In this document: positions 8,686 through 16,611 of the stretch, piece by piece | Layout of the letters: each line of letters begins with the position of its first letter | How positions within the stretch are numbered: position 1 is the first letter of the stretch | Origin: Dermacoccus abyssi | GTDB lineage: Bacteria > Actinomycetota > Actinomycetes > Actinomycetales > Dermatophilaceae | Assembly: GCF_034541975.1 (NCBI RefSeq) | Contig: NZ_JAVYJM010000001.1 | Strand: one strand, 5' to 3' | DNA length: 64,000 nt | Program-made: the position numbers and the translations under genes | The notes under the pieces: generated by a model | What the model saw: the letters and a program-made list of their open reading frames with translations, nothing else | Told to the model about the DNA's origin: nothing | The model's database searches: none

Positions 8686-10616
8686 CAGATGCTCTCCTCG
8701 GAGTCGTCGGTCCCGCCGGGGCCCAGGACGGGGCCCTTGGCGGTGATGTCGATGTCAGCACTCGGGTCGTGATCGCGGTGCCCACCGGAGTTGTCGACCA
8801 TCCAGGTGAGCGCTTCCTCGGGAGTGGTGAAGCGTTGGCCGCGAACCACCGAGGCGTCGAGCGCGGGAACGCCAACGTGCGACACGAGCGGGTGCTCCGA
8901 GGTCTGGATCTCCTCACCCGGGGTGAACAGCTGCTCCGAGAGCTTCTCACCGGGGCGCAGACCCGTGTACTGGATCTCCACGTTGTGCTTGCCCGACATC
9001 TCGATGAGAGTGCGGGCCACCTCGACGATCTTTACCGGCTTGCCCATGGCGAGCACCATGACCTCGCCGTCGGTGCCGATCGCCGAGGCCTGCAGCACGA
9101 GCTGGCACGCCTCGGGGATGAGCATGAAGAACCGCTCGACGTCGGGGTGGGTCACGGTCACCGGGCCGCCACGCTCGATCTGGGCGGTGAAGGCGGTGAT
9201 GACCGAACCGCGCGAGCCGAGCACGTTGCCGAAGCGCACGCTCACGTACGTCTCCTCGTCCCCGGCAGAGGCGAACGATGCGGTCAGGCGCTCCGCCAGG
9301 CGCTTGGAGTAACCGAGCACGGACGAGGGCCAGGCCGCCTTGTCGGTCGAGACGTTGACGAACGTCTCGACACCGACAGCGCGGGCCGCCTCGAGCACGT
9401 TGAGCGTGCCCAGCACGTTCGTCTTCCAGGCCTCGGCGGGGAACTGCTCGAGGAGCGTGAGGTGTTTGAGTGCGGCCGCGTGGAAGACGAGCTGCGGCTT
9501 CTCCCGCTCGAAGATGACGCGCAGGGCGTCGGGGTCGCGGATGTCGCACAGCGCCAGCGTGCCGTCGTCGAGCAATGCCCGGCCCGTCATCGACATCTGG
9601 GCCGCGTGCATGGCCGACTCGTCGCGATCGAGAAGGACGAGCTTCGCGGGTCCGTAGCGGTCGATCTGACGGCACAGCTCGGAACCGATGGAGCCACCTG
9701 CGCCCGTCACGAGGACGCGCTTTCCGGCGATGGAGTTGCGGATGGCCGTCTGGTCGAGCTCGATGCGTTGGCGGCCCAGGAGATCCTCGAGGTTGAGGTG
9801 ACGCAGGTCGGCGCCTCGCGGCGCGTGGAAGAGTTCATTGACCGGGGGGAGGATGAGAACGTCGAGGCCGGCCAGGCGCCCGAGGTCACTGATCTCACGC
9901 AGGTCTTCACCGGGCATTGTCGTCGCCGCGATGATGAGGGCCTTCGCCTGGGTGCGCTCGGCTACATCGGTGATGTCGTCCCGCGTGCCGCTGACGCGAA
10001 GACCGTCGATGCTGAGGCGACGCTTGCCGGGGTCGTCGTCGAGCAGAGCGACAGGAACGTACCTGTCTCCCTCGCTCGTGTCGCGATGGAGATTGCGCAC
10101 GAGTTGACGCCCCATGTGGCCCGCACCGAAGACGATGGCCCGCACGTCCTGCTCTCGCACGGTCTGGCGCCCCCAACGCCACGAACGCACGAGGAAGCGC
10201 AGCGTGAACATGCCCAGCAGTGCGAACACCGGTGTGGTGAAAGGAAGGCTGCGTGGCACATCGGGTGCGCCGAACACGAGGCGCACCACGGCCAGAACGA
10301 GGGCGGTGACGAGGATCGCGCGGATGAGATCGGACGTCTCCTCGAACGAACCTCGCATGTGGCCGATACGGTACGGACCTATCACCATGCCGACGGCCGC
10401 ATACACCACGACCGCCAGGAGACCGAAGACAGCGATCTCTTGGGTCGTCGACGCGGTGGCGTCGAGGTCGTAGCGCACCCACGCGGCCATGAAGGCGGAA
10501 ATGAGCACGACGAGAAGGTCGACCGCGAACCAGCCGTACCGCACAGCGCGATCGCGCTCGCGGTGGGTGCGACCGTGAGCGCGCGCTGACGCCTTCGCGT
10601 CGGTGCTTTGGCTCAT
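8685..10616 (-). CDS. Membrane-bound nucleotide-sugar 4,6-dehydratase (PglF/CapD-like)
   Basis: Expected to make UDP-4-keto-6-deoxy-GlcNAc from UDP-GlcNAc. The 643-residue protein has an N-terminal region of four membrane segments (about residues 30-155), a first Rossmann-like CoA/nucleotide-binding fold (A-I-V-F-G-A-G-H-M-G-R-Q-L), and a C-terminal extended SDR domain from about residue 300 (V-L-V-T-G-A-G-G-S-I-G-S-E-L). The catalytic region reads N-V-S-T-D-K-A-A-W-P-S-S-V-L-G-Y-S-K-R, with the Thr-Asp-Lys of this family and Leu where PglF has the Met of its M-x3-K motif. It overlaps the BY-kinase gene upstream (ATGA, 10613-10616) and the aminotransferase downstream. The last 50 residues are an acidic tail beyond the usual family end. 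Confidence 0.92.
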   Translation of the reverse strand: MSQSTDAKASARAHGRTHRERDRAVRYGWFAVDLLVVLISAFMAAWVRYDLDATASTTQEIAVFGLLAVVVYAAVGMVIGPYRIGHMRGSFEETSDLIRAILVTALVLAVVRLVFGAPDVPRSLPFTTPVFALLGMFTLRFLVRSWRWGRQTVREQDVRAIVFGAGHMGRQLVRNLHRDTSEGDRYVPVALLDDDPGKRRLSIDGLRVSGTRDDITDVAERTQAKALIIAATTMPGEDLREISDLGRLAGLDVLILPPVNELFHAPRGADLRHLNLEDLLGRQRIELDQTAIRNSIAGKRVLVTGAGGSIGSELCRQIDRYGPAKLVLLDRDESAMHAAQMSMTGRALLDDGTLALCDIRDPDALRVIFEREKPQLVFHAAALKHLTLLEQFPAEAWKTNVLGTLNVLEAARAVGVETFVNVSTDKAAWPSSVLGYSKRLAERLTASFASAGDEETYVSVRFGNVLGSRGSVITAFTAQIERGGPVTVTHPDVERFFMLIPEACQLVLQASAIGTDGEVMVLAMGKPVKIVEVARTLIEMSGKHNVEIQYTGLRPGEKLSEQLFTPGEEIQTSEHPLVSHVGVPALDASVVRGQRFTTPEEALTWMVDNSGGHRDHDPSADIDITAKGPVLGPGGTDDSEESI

Positions 10617-12085
10617 CGGCCCAGACGCTCCCGACGGCGTAGCGGTGCGGGCTCACCGCCGGTGCGTTCTGCGCCGCTCCTGGTCGCCTCGACAACGGCC
10701 TTGGCCTCCGGGTCGGCTTGGGGAGCTTCCTCGTTCTCGAACGACTCGTACCGGTAGTCGTAGTAGTTGCCGCGGCTGCCGCGTTGCACGCGGTTGAGGA
10801 CGATGCCGAGAACGTTCGCGTTGACTGCGTCAAGAGTGTCGAGAGCCTCCAGCATCTGGTCGCGATTGACGATGCCGGCGCCGGCAACGAGCACCGTGCC
10901 GTCCGTGCGGCGCGAGAGGACGGCGGCGTCCGTCACCGGAAGCAACGGCGGAGCGTCGATGACGACGTAGTCGAAGCGGCCCCGCAGGTCGTCGAGAACG
11001 GCCTTCATCGGTTCGGAGCCCAGCAGTTCGCTGGGGTTCGGGGGAGTGGCGCCGGAACCGATCACCATGAGGCGGTGTTCGCCGAAGCGCTGGGCGACGT
11101 CCTTGAGGGCCACTCGGCCGATGAGGACGTCGGTGAGGCCGACACCGCCTTCGAGGCCGAGGTAGCTCAGCAGGCGGGGGCGGCGCAGGTCGCCCTCGAT
11201 GAGGCACACGCTCGAGCCGGAGTTGGCCAGCGCGAACGCCAGGTTGGCCGTCGTCGTCGTCTTGCCCTCGCCGGCCAGTGAGGAGGTGACGGTGATTACC
11301 TGAGGGTGGTCGGTCGCGTCGACGAACTGCAGGTTGGTGCGCAGCGAACGGAAGGCCTCGGCGCGCGAGGAGTGCGGGTTCGCCTGGAGGATGAGAGGGT
11401 GCTTGGGGGCGTCGCTGTCGTAGGGAATCGCGCCGAGCACGGTGATGTCCTCGGCAGCCGCCTCGACGTCGTCCTTGTTGCGGATCTTCGTGTCGAGGCG
11501 GTCACGCAGGAGCGCCAACGCGGTGCCCGCGAGGAGGCCGAGCAGGCCGGCCAGGACGAGGTTCGTCAGCCAGTTCGGGCCCACCTTCTCGCTCTTCGTG
11601 GGCGTCTGCACCAGCGTCACCTTGACGGGGCTGGGCTTCGAGTCGGAGACCCGCTCGAGCTCGTCGACCGACTTGGGGAACTGGGTGCCGAGCGACGTGG
11701 CGATGGCCTTGGCGCGGTTGGGGTTCGTGTCCGTGACCGTCGTGTCGATGATGACGGTGTCCGGGGCAGCCTTCGCCACGACCTTGGGCTCGATCGAGGA
11801 CGCGCCATCCTTGATCTTGAGCTCGTCGGCGACCGGCTGGAGCACGCGCGGGGTCGTCATGAGCTCGGTGTAGCTCTTGACGCGGTCCTGGGTGAACGTG
11901 CCGCCCTGGGCGAGCTGCGAGTTGTTCGAGGCGTCGGCGGTGGAGACGAAGAACCGGATGCTCGAGCTGTAGGTCTTCGGCGTCAGGAGCGTCAGAAGAG
12001 CGGCCAATGACAAGGCGATGAGCGTGCAGCCGACAATGATGCGCCACCGCTTGCGCAGCGCGCGCAGGTAACTCTGAAGCTCCAC
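10613..12085 (-). CDS. Polysaccharide copolymerase / BY-kinase (Wzz domain fused to tyrosine autokinase)
   Basis: Controls chain length and export of the polysaccharide through tyrosine autophosphorylation. The 490-residue product has a Wzz-like domain with membrane segments near residues 14-34 and 170-192, and a cytoplasmic kinase with Walker A (S-S-L-A-G-E-G-K-T-T-T), Walker A' (C-L-I-E-G-D-L-R-R-P-R) and Walker B (Y-V-V-I-D-A-P-P-L-L). It ends in a tyrosine cluster (N-Y-Y-D-Y-R-Y-E-S-F) that is the likely phospho-acceptor. The GTG at 12083-12085 is chosen because AAGGAA lies 8 nt upstream and M-E-L-Q-S-Y-L-R-A-L-R-K-R is the family start; the longer open frame to 12196 runs through a probable promoter. 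It is the first gene of a seven-gene operon ending at 2529. Confidence 0.93.
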   Translation of the reverse strand: MELQSYLRALRKRWRIIVGCTLIALSLAALLTLLTPKTYSSSIRFFVSTADASNNSQLAQGGTFTQDRVKSYTELMTTPRVLQPVADELKIKDGASSIEPKVVAKAAPDTVIIDTTVTDTNPNRAKAIATSLGTQFPKSVDELERVSDSKPSPVKVTLVQTPTKSEKVGPNWLTNLVLAGLLGLLAGTALALLRDRLDTKIRNKDDVEAAAEDITVLGAIPYDSDAPKHPLILQANPHSSRAEAFRSLRTNLQFVDATDHPQVITVTSSLAGEGKTTTTANLAFALANSGSSVCLIEGDLRRPRLLSYLGLEGGVGLTDVLIGRVALKDVAQRFGEHRLMVIGSGATPPNPSELLGSEPMKAVLDDLRGRFDYVVIDAPPLLPVTDAAVLSRRTDGTVLVAGAGIVNRDQMLEALDTLDAVNANVLGIVLNRVQRGSRGNYYDYRYESFENEEAPQADPEAKAVVEATRSGAERTGGEPAPLRRRERLGR

Positions 12086-12151
12086 CGAGGATTCCTTCGC
12101 AGTCGTTCCCTCCCGCGTCGAGACGTCCAAGCGGGCTGACAGTCGCATCAG

Positions 12152-12181
12152 AGGATACGGAAAGAACCGATCGGTCAGCAA
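12152..12181 (-). promoter_or_regulatory. Putative sigma-70-type promoter of the BY-kinase operon
   Basis: On the minus strand, a TTGCTG -35-like hexamer (12176-12181) and a TATCCT -10-like hexamer (12152-12157) are separated by 18 bp. This would give a leader of about 60 nt before the GTG at 12085, which has its own ribosome-binding site. The prediction is from sequence only. Confidence 0.45.
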
Positions 12182-12383
12182 AGTGTCGACGAACAAATCG
12201 GCGCGGGCTCTTTAGGTCAGACGTGCGACTCTCGTGCTCGGGGGTAGCGTCGGCCCGTTTGTGACCACGCCTCTGCGCGCTCCTCGCCCGCCGACGCCGC
12301 CTCGTCTTTCTGGCTCCCGCGGGGAAGGGATAGCCTGGACGCGGTATCACCATCCACGTCGCAGAGTCAGGAGCCAAACAGGC

Positions 12384-13607
12384 ATGGAGAAGATCAAGGT
12401 CAAGAACCCCGTCGTCGAACTCGACGGTGACGAGATGACGCGCATCATCTGGCAGTTCATCAAGGACCGCCTGATCCACCCGTACCTCGACGTCGACCTC
12501 AAGTACTACGACCTCGGCATCGAGAACCGCGACGCCACGGACGACCAGGTCACCGTTGACGCGGCCAACGCCATCAAGGAGTACGGCGTGGGTGTCAAGT
12601 GCGCCACGATCACGCCCGACGAGGCGCGCGTCGAGGAGTTCGGCCTCAAGGAGATGTGGAAGAGCCCGAACGGCACGATCCGCAACATCCTCGGCGGTGT
12701 CATCTTCCGTGAGCCGATCATCATGAGCAACGTGCCGCGCCTCGTGCCGGGCTGGACGAAGCCGATCATCATCGGTCGCCACGCTCACGCCGACCAGTAC
12801 AAGTCGCAGAACTTCAAGGTTCCCGGCGCCGGCAAGGTCGAGATCTCCTACACGCCTGCCGACGGCGGCGAGAAGGTCGTCTACGAGGTTGCCGAGTTCC
12901 CCGCAGAGGGCGGCGTCGCGATGGGCATGTACAACTACAACAAGTCGATCGAGGACTTCGCCCGCGCGTCGTTCAACTACGGCCTCGAGCGGAACGTCCC
13001 GGTCTACCTGTCCACGAAGAACACCATCCTCAAGGCGTACGACGGTGCGTTCAAGGACATCTTCCAGGACGTGTTCGAGCGCGAGTTCAAGGACGAGTTC
13101 GACAAGCGCGGCCTCACCTACGAGCACCGCCTCATCGACGACATGGTCGCTGCGGCGCTCAAGTGGGAGGGCGGCTACGTCTGGGCCTGCAAGAACTACG
13201 ACGGTGACGTGCAGTCCGACATCGTGGCGCAGGGCTTCGGCTCGCTCGGCCTCATGACGTCGGTCCTCATGACGCCGGACGGCAAAACCGTCGAGGCCGA
13301 GGCTGCGCACGGCACGGTGACGCGTCACTACCGTCAGCACCAGCAGGGCAAGGAGACGTCGACGAACCCGATCGCGTCGATCTTCGCCTGGACGCGTGGC
13401 CTCGCCAAGCGCGGTGAGCTCGACGAGACGCCCGAGGTGACGAAGTTCGCCGAGACCCTCGAGCGTGTGTGCATCGAGACCGTCGAGAGCGGCAAGATGA
13501 CGAAGGACCTGGCCCTGCTCATCGGCAAGGACCAGCCCTACCTCAACACGCAGGACTTCCTCGCCGCCATCGACGAGAACCTGACGAAGGCCATGCAGCA
13601 GGCCTGA
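12384..13607 (+). CDS. icd: NADP-dependent isocitrate dehydrogenase (eukaryotic-type homodimer)
   Basis: Oxidative decarboxylation of isocitrate to 2-oxoglutarate in the TCA cycle, with NADPH formation. The 407-residue product is near-collinear with the eukaryote-like homodimeric Icd class: K-N-P-V-V-E-L-D-G-D-E-M-T-R-I-I-W at the N-terminus, the phosphate and substrate region K-S-P-N-G-T-I-R-N-I-L-G-G, the metal-binding region L-I-D-D-M-V-A, and A-H-G-T-V-T-R-H-Y-R for NADP. The ATG at 12384 is the family start and has AGGAG upstream. It is a single-gene unit embedded between polysaccharide modules, diverging from the BY-kinase operon and followed by a strong terminator. Confidence 0.97.
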   Translation: MEKIKVKNPVVELDGDEMTRIIWQFIKDRLIHPYLDVDLKYYDLGIENRDATDDQVTVDAANAIKEYGVGVKCATITPDEARVEEFGLKEMWKSPNGTIRNILGGVIFREPIIMSNVPRLVPGWTKPIIIGRHAHADQYKSQNFKVPGAGKVEISYTPADGGEKVVYEVAEFPAEGGVAMGMYNYNKSIEDFARASFNYGLERNVPVYLSTKNTILKAYDGAFKDIFQDVFEREFKDEFDKRGLTYEHRLIDDMVAAALKWEGGYVWACKNYDGDVQSDIVAQGFGSLGLMTSVLMTPDGKTVEAEAAHGTVTRHYRQHQQGKETSTNPIASIFAWTRGLAKRGELDETPEVTKFAETLERVCIETVESGKMTKDLALLIGKDQPYLNTQDFLAAIDENLTKAMQQA

Positions 13608-13623
13608 CGCGGGATGCGCCATA

Positions 13624-13670
13624 CGAGAAGGCGGCCCACTACCCGTGCAGGGTGGTGGGCCGCCTTCTCG
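13624..13670 (+). terminator. Hairpin terminator downstream of icd
   Basis: A 21-bp stem with one mismatch and a 5-nt loop begins 16 bp after the icd stop (arms CGAGAAGGCGGCCCACTACCC minus its last base / its near-perfect complement). There is no long U-tract, as is usual in high-GC actinobacteria. It also lies beyond the 3' end of the convergent gene at 13734 and may serve both directions. Confidence 0.85.
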
Positions 13671-13733
13671 TTCGCATTGCGGGGCGGCTATGCAGCCGAG
13701 CACCGGAGTGAGGCACTCGATCCCCGAGGGGCG

Positions 13734-14507
13734 TCAGCAGTTGTTCGCGATGGCGGAGAACTTCATGCCCGCGATGTATATGCCCTGGCTGCGGTCGACG
13801 CGCGAGTACGATTGCGCGTTGCTCCAGTAGGTGAGGGTCACGCTGTTCGTAGGTGTCTGGTATGTGACGTTGAAGTTACCGGCGCTCGACGTCGCGTCCT
13901 CGAAGGCGGTGTTGCTCGAGGCGGCCGTGGCTGGCGACTTGAGGGTGCCCGCGCCAGTGACGCCAGAGCCGGCAGTGGAGGAGAAGGCGCCTGACAGCTC
14001 GACAACGTCCCAGAAATCCCCCTCCGTGCTATCGATGTCCGTCACGGTGAACGCCAGGTCGGACACGTTGACCGGCTTGCCGTCGGCTCCAGTGAACGCG
14101 AAGGTGTACGTGCCGAGGGCGTCGCGCTTAGGCGTGGAATAATTCGTTGTGGTGACGCTCTGCTGGATCTTCAGGCCGCTGGTGAATGAGCCGCCGACCT
14201 GACCAACTTTGCTGAGGCTGGTGTCACCGGATTTCTCGGTTCCGGATTTCATTGCGCCCGTGTACGAAGCCGTGACCGTCAACGTGATTGGTGGCGCGGA
14301 CGCATTCTGGCTCGTGGCCCGGATGCTCGCCTTTGTGCTCGACGTTCGCACGAAGCTCGAGTTCGACCAGTCGATCGTGTAGCTGACGGGCGGGCACGGG
14401 GATGCAGCCGCCCGTGGCGCGGCCGCGCCCACCACGATGGCCGGCGCAGCCCAGGCGCTGCCTCGTACCACCCTCCTGCGTGTGATGCCGTGGTGTGACG
14501 CGTTCAT
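13734..14507 (-). CDS. Exported protein of unknown function with twin-arginine-type signal
   Basis: A 257-residue protein with no recognised domain. The N-terminus has T-R-R-R-V-V-R-G-S-A-W-A-A-P-A-I-V-V-G-A-A-A-P, a motif seen at the start of many actinobacterial secreted or surface proteins, with likely cleavage after A-A-A-S. The mature part is Ser/Thr-rich, beta-strand-like and ends in a Cys; one more Cys lies just after the signal, so a disulfide between the two ends is possible. The ATG at 14507 is chosen because GGGAGAG precedes it and a -10-like TACAAT lies at 14541-14546, downstream of the alternative ATG at 14561. It is monocistronic and sits between icd and the rhamnose genes. Confidence 0.7.
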   Translation of the reverse strand: MNASHHGITRRRVVRGSAWAAPAIVVGAAAPRAAASPCPPVSYTIDWSNSSFVRTSSTKASIRATSQNASAPPITLTVTASYTGAMKSGTEKSGDTSLSKVGQVGGSFTSGLKIQQSVTTTNYSTPKRDALGTYTFAFTGADGKPVNVSDLAFTVTDIDSTEGDFWDVVELSGAFSSTAGSGVTGAGTLKSPATAASSNTAFEDATSSAGNFNVTYQTPTNSVTLTYWSNAQSYSRVDRSQGIYIAGMKFSAIANNC

Positions 14508-14540
14508 TTCTCTCCCTGCGGTAGTCGTAGCTGCGTCCCT

Positions 14541-14546
14541 ATTGTA
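14541..14546 (-). promoter_or_regulatory. Putative -10 box (TACAAT) for the exported-protein gene
   Basis: TACAAT on the minus strand lies 33 bp before the ATG at 14507, leaving room for a short leader that contains the GGGAGAG ribosome-binding site. No clear -35 is visible. Confidence 0.4.
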
Positions 14547-14684
14547 GGGCGCGTTAAGCATGACGTCCGACCAAATGGGCGACGCGGGGGAGCTCCTGGC
14601 TCAAGTGGTCTCTCCTGGAACGTTTCCGGGAAGGATGTGTTTCTTGTCACATCCGGCCGGTAGGGGAGTCGATGGCGACCCTGC

Positions 14685-15530
14685 CTAACTTGCGCCGACT
14701 TGGCAGGTCGACCGGAGGTAGGCCGCGAGGGAAACGTGCCACTCCGGACGGGGCGGACCGCCTGAATGCGCCAGCACGCTGTTCGCAGGTCGATGCGCGG
14801 GCCGGGGGAATGCCTCGCTCGTCGTGGGGTTGACGCGCTCGGGGTCGAGGCCGCTCAGGCGGAAGATCTCGCGCGTGAACTCGTACCACGTCGTCGAGCC
14901 CTTGCTCGTGCCGTGGTAGTACCCGCCCGGGGCCTTCGCCTCGATCAGGTCGACGACGTAGTGCGCGAGGTCGCGGGTCCACGTCGGTTGACCGTGCTGA
15001 TCATCGACAACGTTCAGCGTCTCGTGCGTCTGCGCAAGGCGGAGCATCGTCGCCACAAAGTTGGGGCCGTGCTCGCCGTAGAGCCATGCGGTACGCACGA
15101 TCAGGGCGTCGGGATGTTCGGCTCGCACAGCCCACTCGCCGGCCGCCTTGGTCCTTCCGTAGGCCGAGCGCGGGGCCTGGGGGGCGTCCTCGGCGTAGGG
15201 CTCGCTGTCCCCGCCGTCGAAGACGTAGTCGGTCGAGATGTGCACGAGACGTGCCCCCGCCCCGCGGGCGGCACGGGCGACGTTGCGCGCACCGACGGCG
15301 TTCAGGGCGAAGGCCGCGGCTTCGTCGGACTCAGCGGCGTCGACGGCGGTGTAGGCGGCCGCATTGACGACGACATCAGCGCCGGCCGCGGCTGCTCGCG
15401 CGGCCTCGAGGTCACGGATGTCGCAGTCAGCCGAGCCCAAAGCCGTGACCTCGTGCCCGCTCTCGCGAACCACCGCGGCGAGGTCGGTGCCGAACATCCC
15501 CGTTCCGCCGGCGATGACCCAGCGGCTCAA
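14685..15530 (-). CDS. rmlD: dTDP-4-dehydrorhamnose reductase
   Basis: Last step of dTDP-L-rhamnose synthesis: NAD(P)H reduction of dTDP-4-keto-L-rhamnose. The 281-residue product is an extended SDR with the cofactor loop A-G-G-T-G-M-F-G-T-D, T-D-Y-V-F-D-G and the catalytic Y-x3-K in S-A-Y-G-R-T-K-A-A-G-E. The start is a TTG at 15528-15530, overlapping the rmlB TGA as TTGA. The frame is open for 46 more codons upstream, but these lie inside rmlB and do not resemble the family. It is co-transcribed with and translationally coupled to rmlB. Together with rmlA and rmlC on the other strand it completes the pathway. Confidence 0.94.
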   Translation of the reverse strand: MSRWVIAGGTGMFGTDLAAVVRESGHEVTALGSADCDIRDLEAARAAAAGADVVVNAAAYTAVDAAESDEAAAFALNAVGARNVARAARGAGARLVHISTDYVFDGGDSEPYAEDAPQAPRSAYGRTKAAGEWAVRAEHPDALIVRTAWLYGEHGPNFVATMLRLAQTHETLNVVDDQHGQPTWTRDLAHYVVDLIEAKAPGGYYHGTSKGSTTWYEFTREIFRLSGLDPERVNPTTSEAFPRPAHRPANSVLAHSGGPPRPEWHVSLAAYLRSTCQVGAS

Positions 15531-16534
15531 CGCTTCTCGATCTTCTGCGTCTTCGCGTACTTCGCCTCGGTCTCGTCCTTCATCGGACGCCACCAGGATT
15601 CGTTCTCGCGGTACCAGTCGATGGTGGTGGACAGTCCATCGCTGAACGTCGTGTACTTCGGCACCCAACCCAATTCGTCACGCAGCTTCGTCGGGTCGAT
15701 CGCGTAGCGCCGGTCGTGACCAGGACGGTCGGTAACGTGGTCGTAGTCGCCGGCGTCCTTGCCCATCGTCGTCAGGATCGACTCGACGACGGTCTTGTTG
15801 TTCTCCTCGCCGTCGGCGCCGATGAGGTACGTCTCGCCGATACGACCGCGCTCGATGATGGCCCACACGGCCGAGTTGTGGTCGTCCACGTGAATCCAGT
15901 CGCGCACGTTGAGACCGTCGCCGTAGAGCTTCGGGCGCACGTCGTCGATGACGTTCGTGATCTGGCGGGGAATGAACTTCTCGACGTGCTGGCGAGGGCC
16001 GTAGTTGTTCGAGCAGTTCGAGATGGTGGCCTTGACCCCGAAAGACCGCACCCAGGCGCGCACGAGAAGGTCGCTCGCGCCCTTCGTCGAGGAGTAGGGG
16101 CTCGACGGGTTGTAGGGCGTGGCCTCGGTGAAGCGCGCCGGGTCGTCGAGTTCGAGGTCGCCGTAGACCTCGTCGGTGGAGATGTGGTGGTAGCGCACCT
16201 CGTGCTTGCGTACCGCTTCGAGAAGCGAGACCGTGCCGAGCACGTTCGTGTCGACGAACGGCCACGGGTCGGCGAGCGAGTTGTCGTTGTGGCTCTCCGC
16301 CGCGAAGTGCACGACGACGTCGGAGTCAGCTACGAGGCGGTCGACGAGCTCCCGATCGGCCACATCGCCCTCGACGAAGGTGATGTCGTCCATGACGCCG
16401 TCGAGTGAGCGCGTCGTACCCGCGTAGGTGAGCTTGTCGAGCACCGTGATCTGGGCGTCGGGTCGCTCCGTGCGGGTGAGGTGGACGAAGTTGCTGCCGA
16501 TGAATCCGGCTCCACCGGTGACGAGAACTCGCAT
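15527..16534 (-). CDS. rmlB: dTDP-glucose 4,6-dehydratase
   Basis: Second step of dTDP-L-rhamnose synthesis, with tightly bound NAD. The 335-residue product shows V-T-G-G-A-G-F-I-G-S-N-F for NAD, the active-site triad region S-T-D-E-V-Y-G-D-L, Y-S-S-T-K-G-A-S-D (Y-x3-K), and N-N-Y-G-P-R-Q for substrate binding. No Shine-Dalgarno precedes the ATG; instead a TATACT box ends 7 nt upstream, indicating a leaderless mRNA. It is divergent from rmlA, and the two starts are only 77 bp apart. Confidence 0.97.
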   Translation of the reverse strand: MRVLVTGGAGFIGSNFVHLTRTERPDAQITVLDKLTYAGTTRSLDGVMDDITFVEGDVADRELVDRLVADSDVVVHFAAESHNDNSLADPWPFVDTNVLGTVSLLEAVRKHEVRYHHISTDEVYGDLELDDPARFTEATPYNPSSPYSSTKGASDLLVRAWVRSFGVKATISNCSNNYGPRQHVEKFIPRQITNVIDDVRPKLYGDGLNVRDWIHVDDHNSAVWAIIERGRIGETYLIGADGEENNKTVVESILTTMGKDAGDYDHVTDRPGHDRRYAIDPTKLRDELGWVPKYTTFSDGLSTTIDWYRENESWWRPMKDETEAKYAKTQKIEKR

Positions 16535-16541
16535 GGCGGCA

Positions 16542-16547
16542 AGTATA
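16542..16547 (-). promoter_or_regulatory. -10 box (TATACT) for leaderless rmlB transcription
   Basis: TATACT on the minus strand is followed by the 7-nt TGCCGCC and then the rmlB ATG, so a transcript starting at the usual distance would begin at the A of the start codon. This matches the actinobacterial TANNNT leaderless pattern seen repeatedly in the window. Confidence 0.65.
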
Positions 16548-16598
16548 CGGGGGCGGGCGCCATCCCGATCTTCGAGGACTTCGGCATAGCCCGGCCAG

Positions 16599-16604
16599 TA
16601 TGCT
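16599..16604 (+). promoter_or_regulatory. -10 box (TATGCT) for leaderless rmlA transcription
   Basis: TATGCT is followed by 7 nt (CATCCGC) and the ATG at 16612. It overlaps the earlier ATG at 16600, which argues that 16612 is the true start of rmlA. It mirrors the rmlB arrangement on the other strand. Confidence 0.6.
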
Positions 16605-16611
16605 CATCCGC

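Noticed and set aside
8769..10589. 606-codon plus-strand open frame opposite the PglF-like gene
   Set aside because: It is an antisense shadow with His/Arg/Glu-rich sequence typical of high-GC genes.
11502..13703. Long minus-strand open frame crossing icd and the BY-kinase gene
   Set aside because: It is antisense to icd and shifted relative to the kinase; its translation is a composition artefact.
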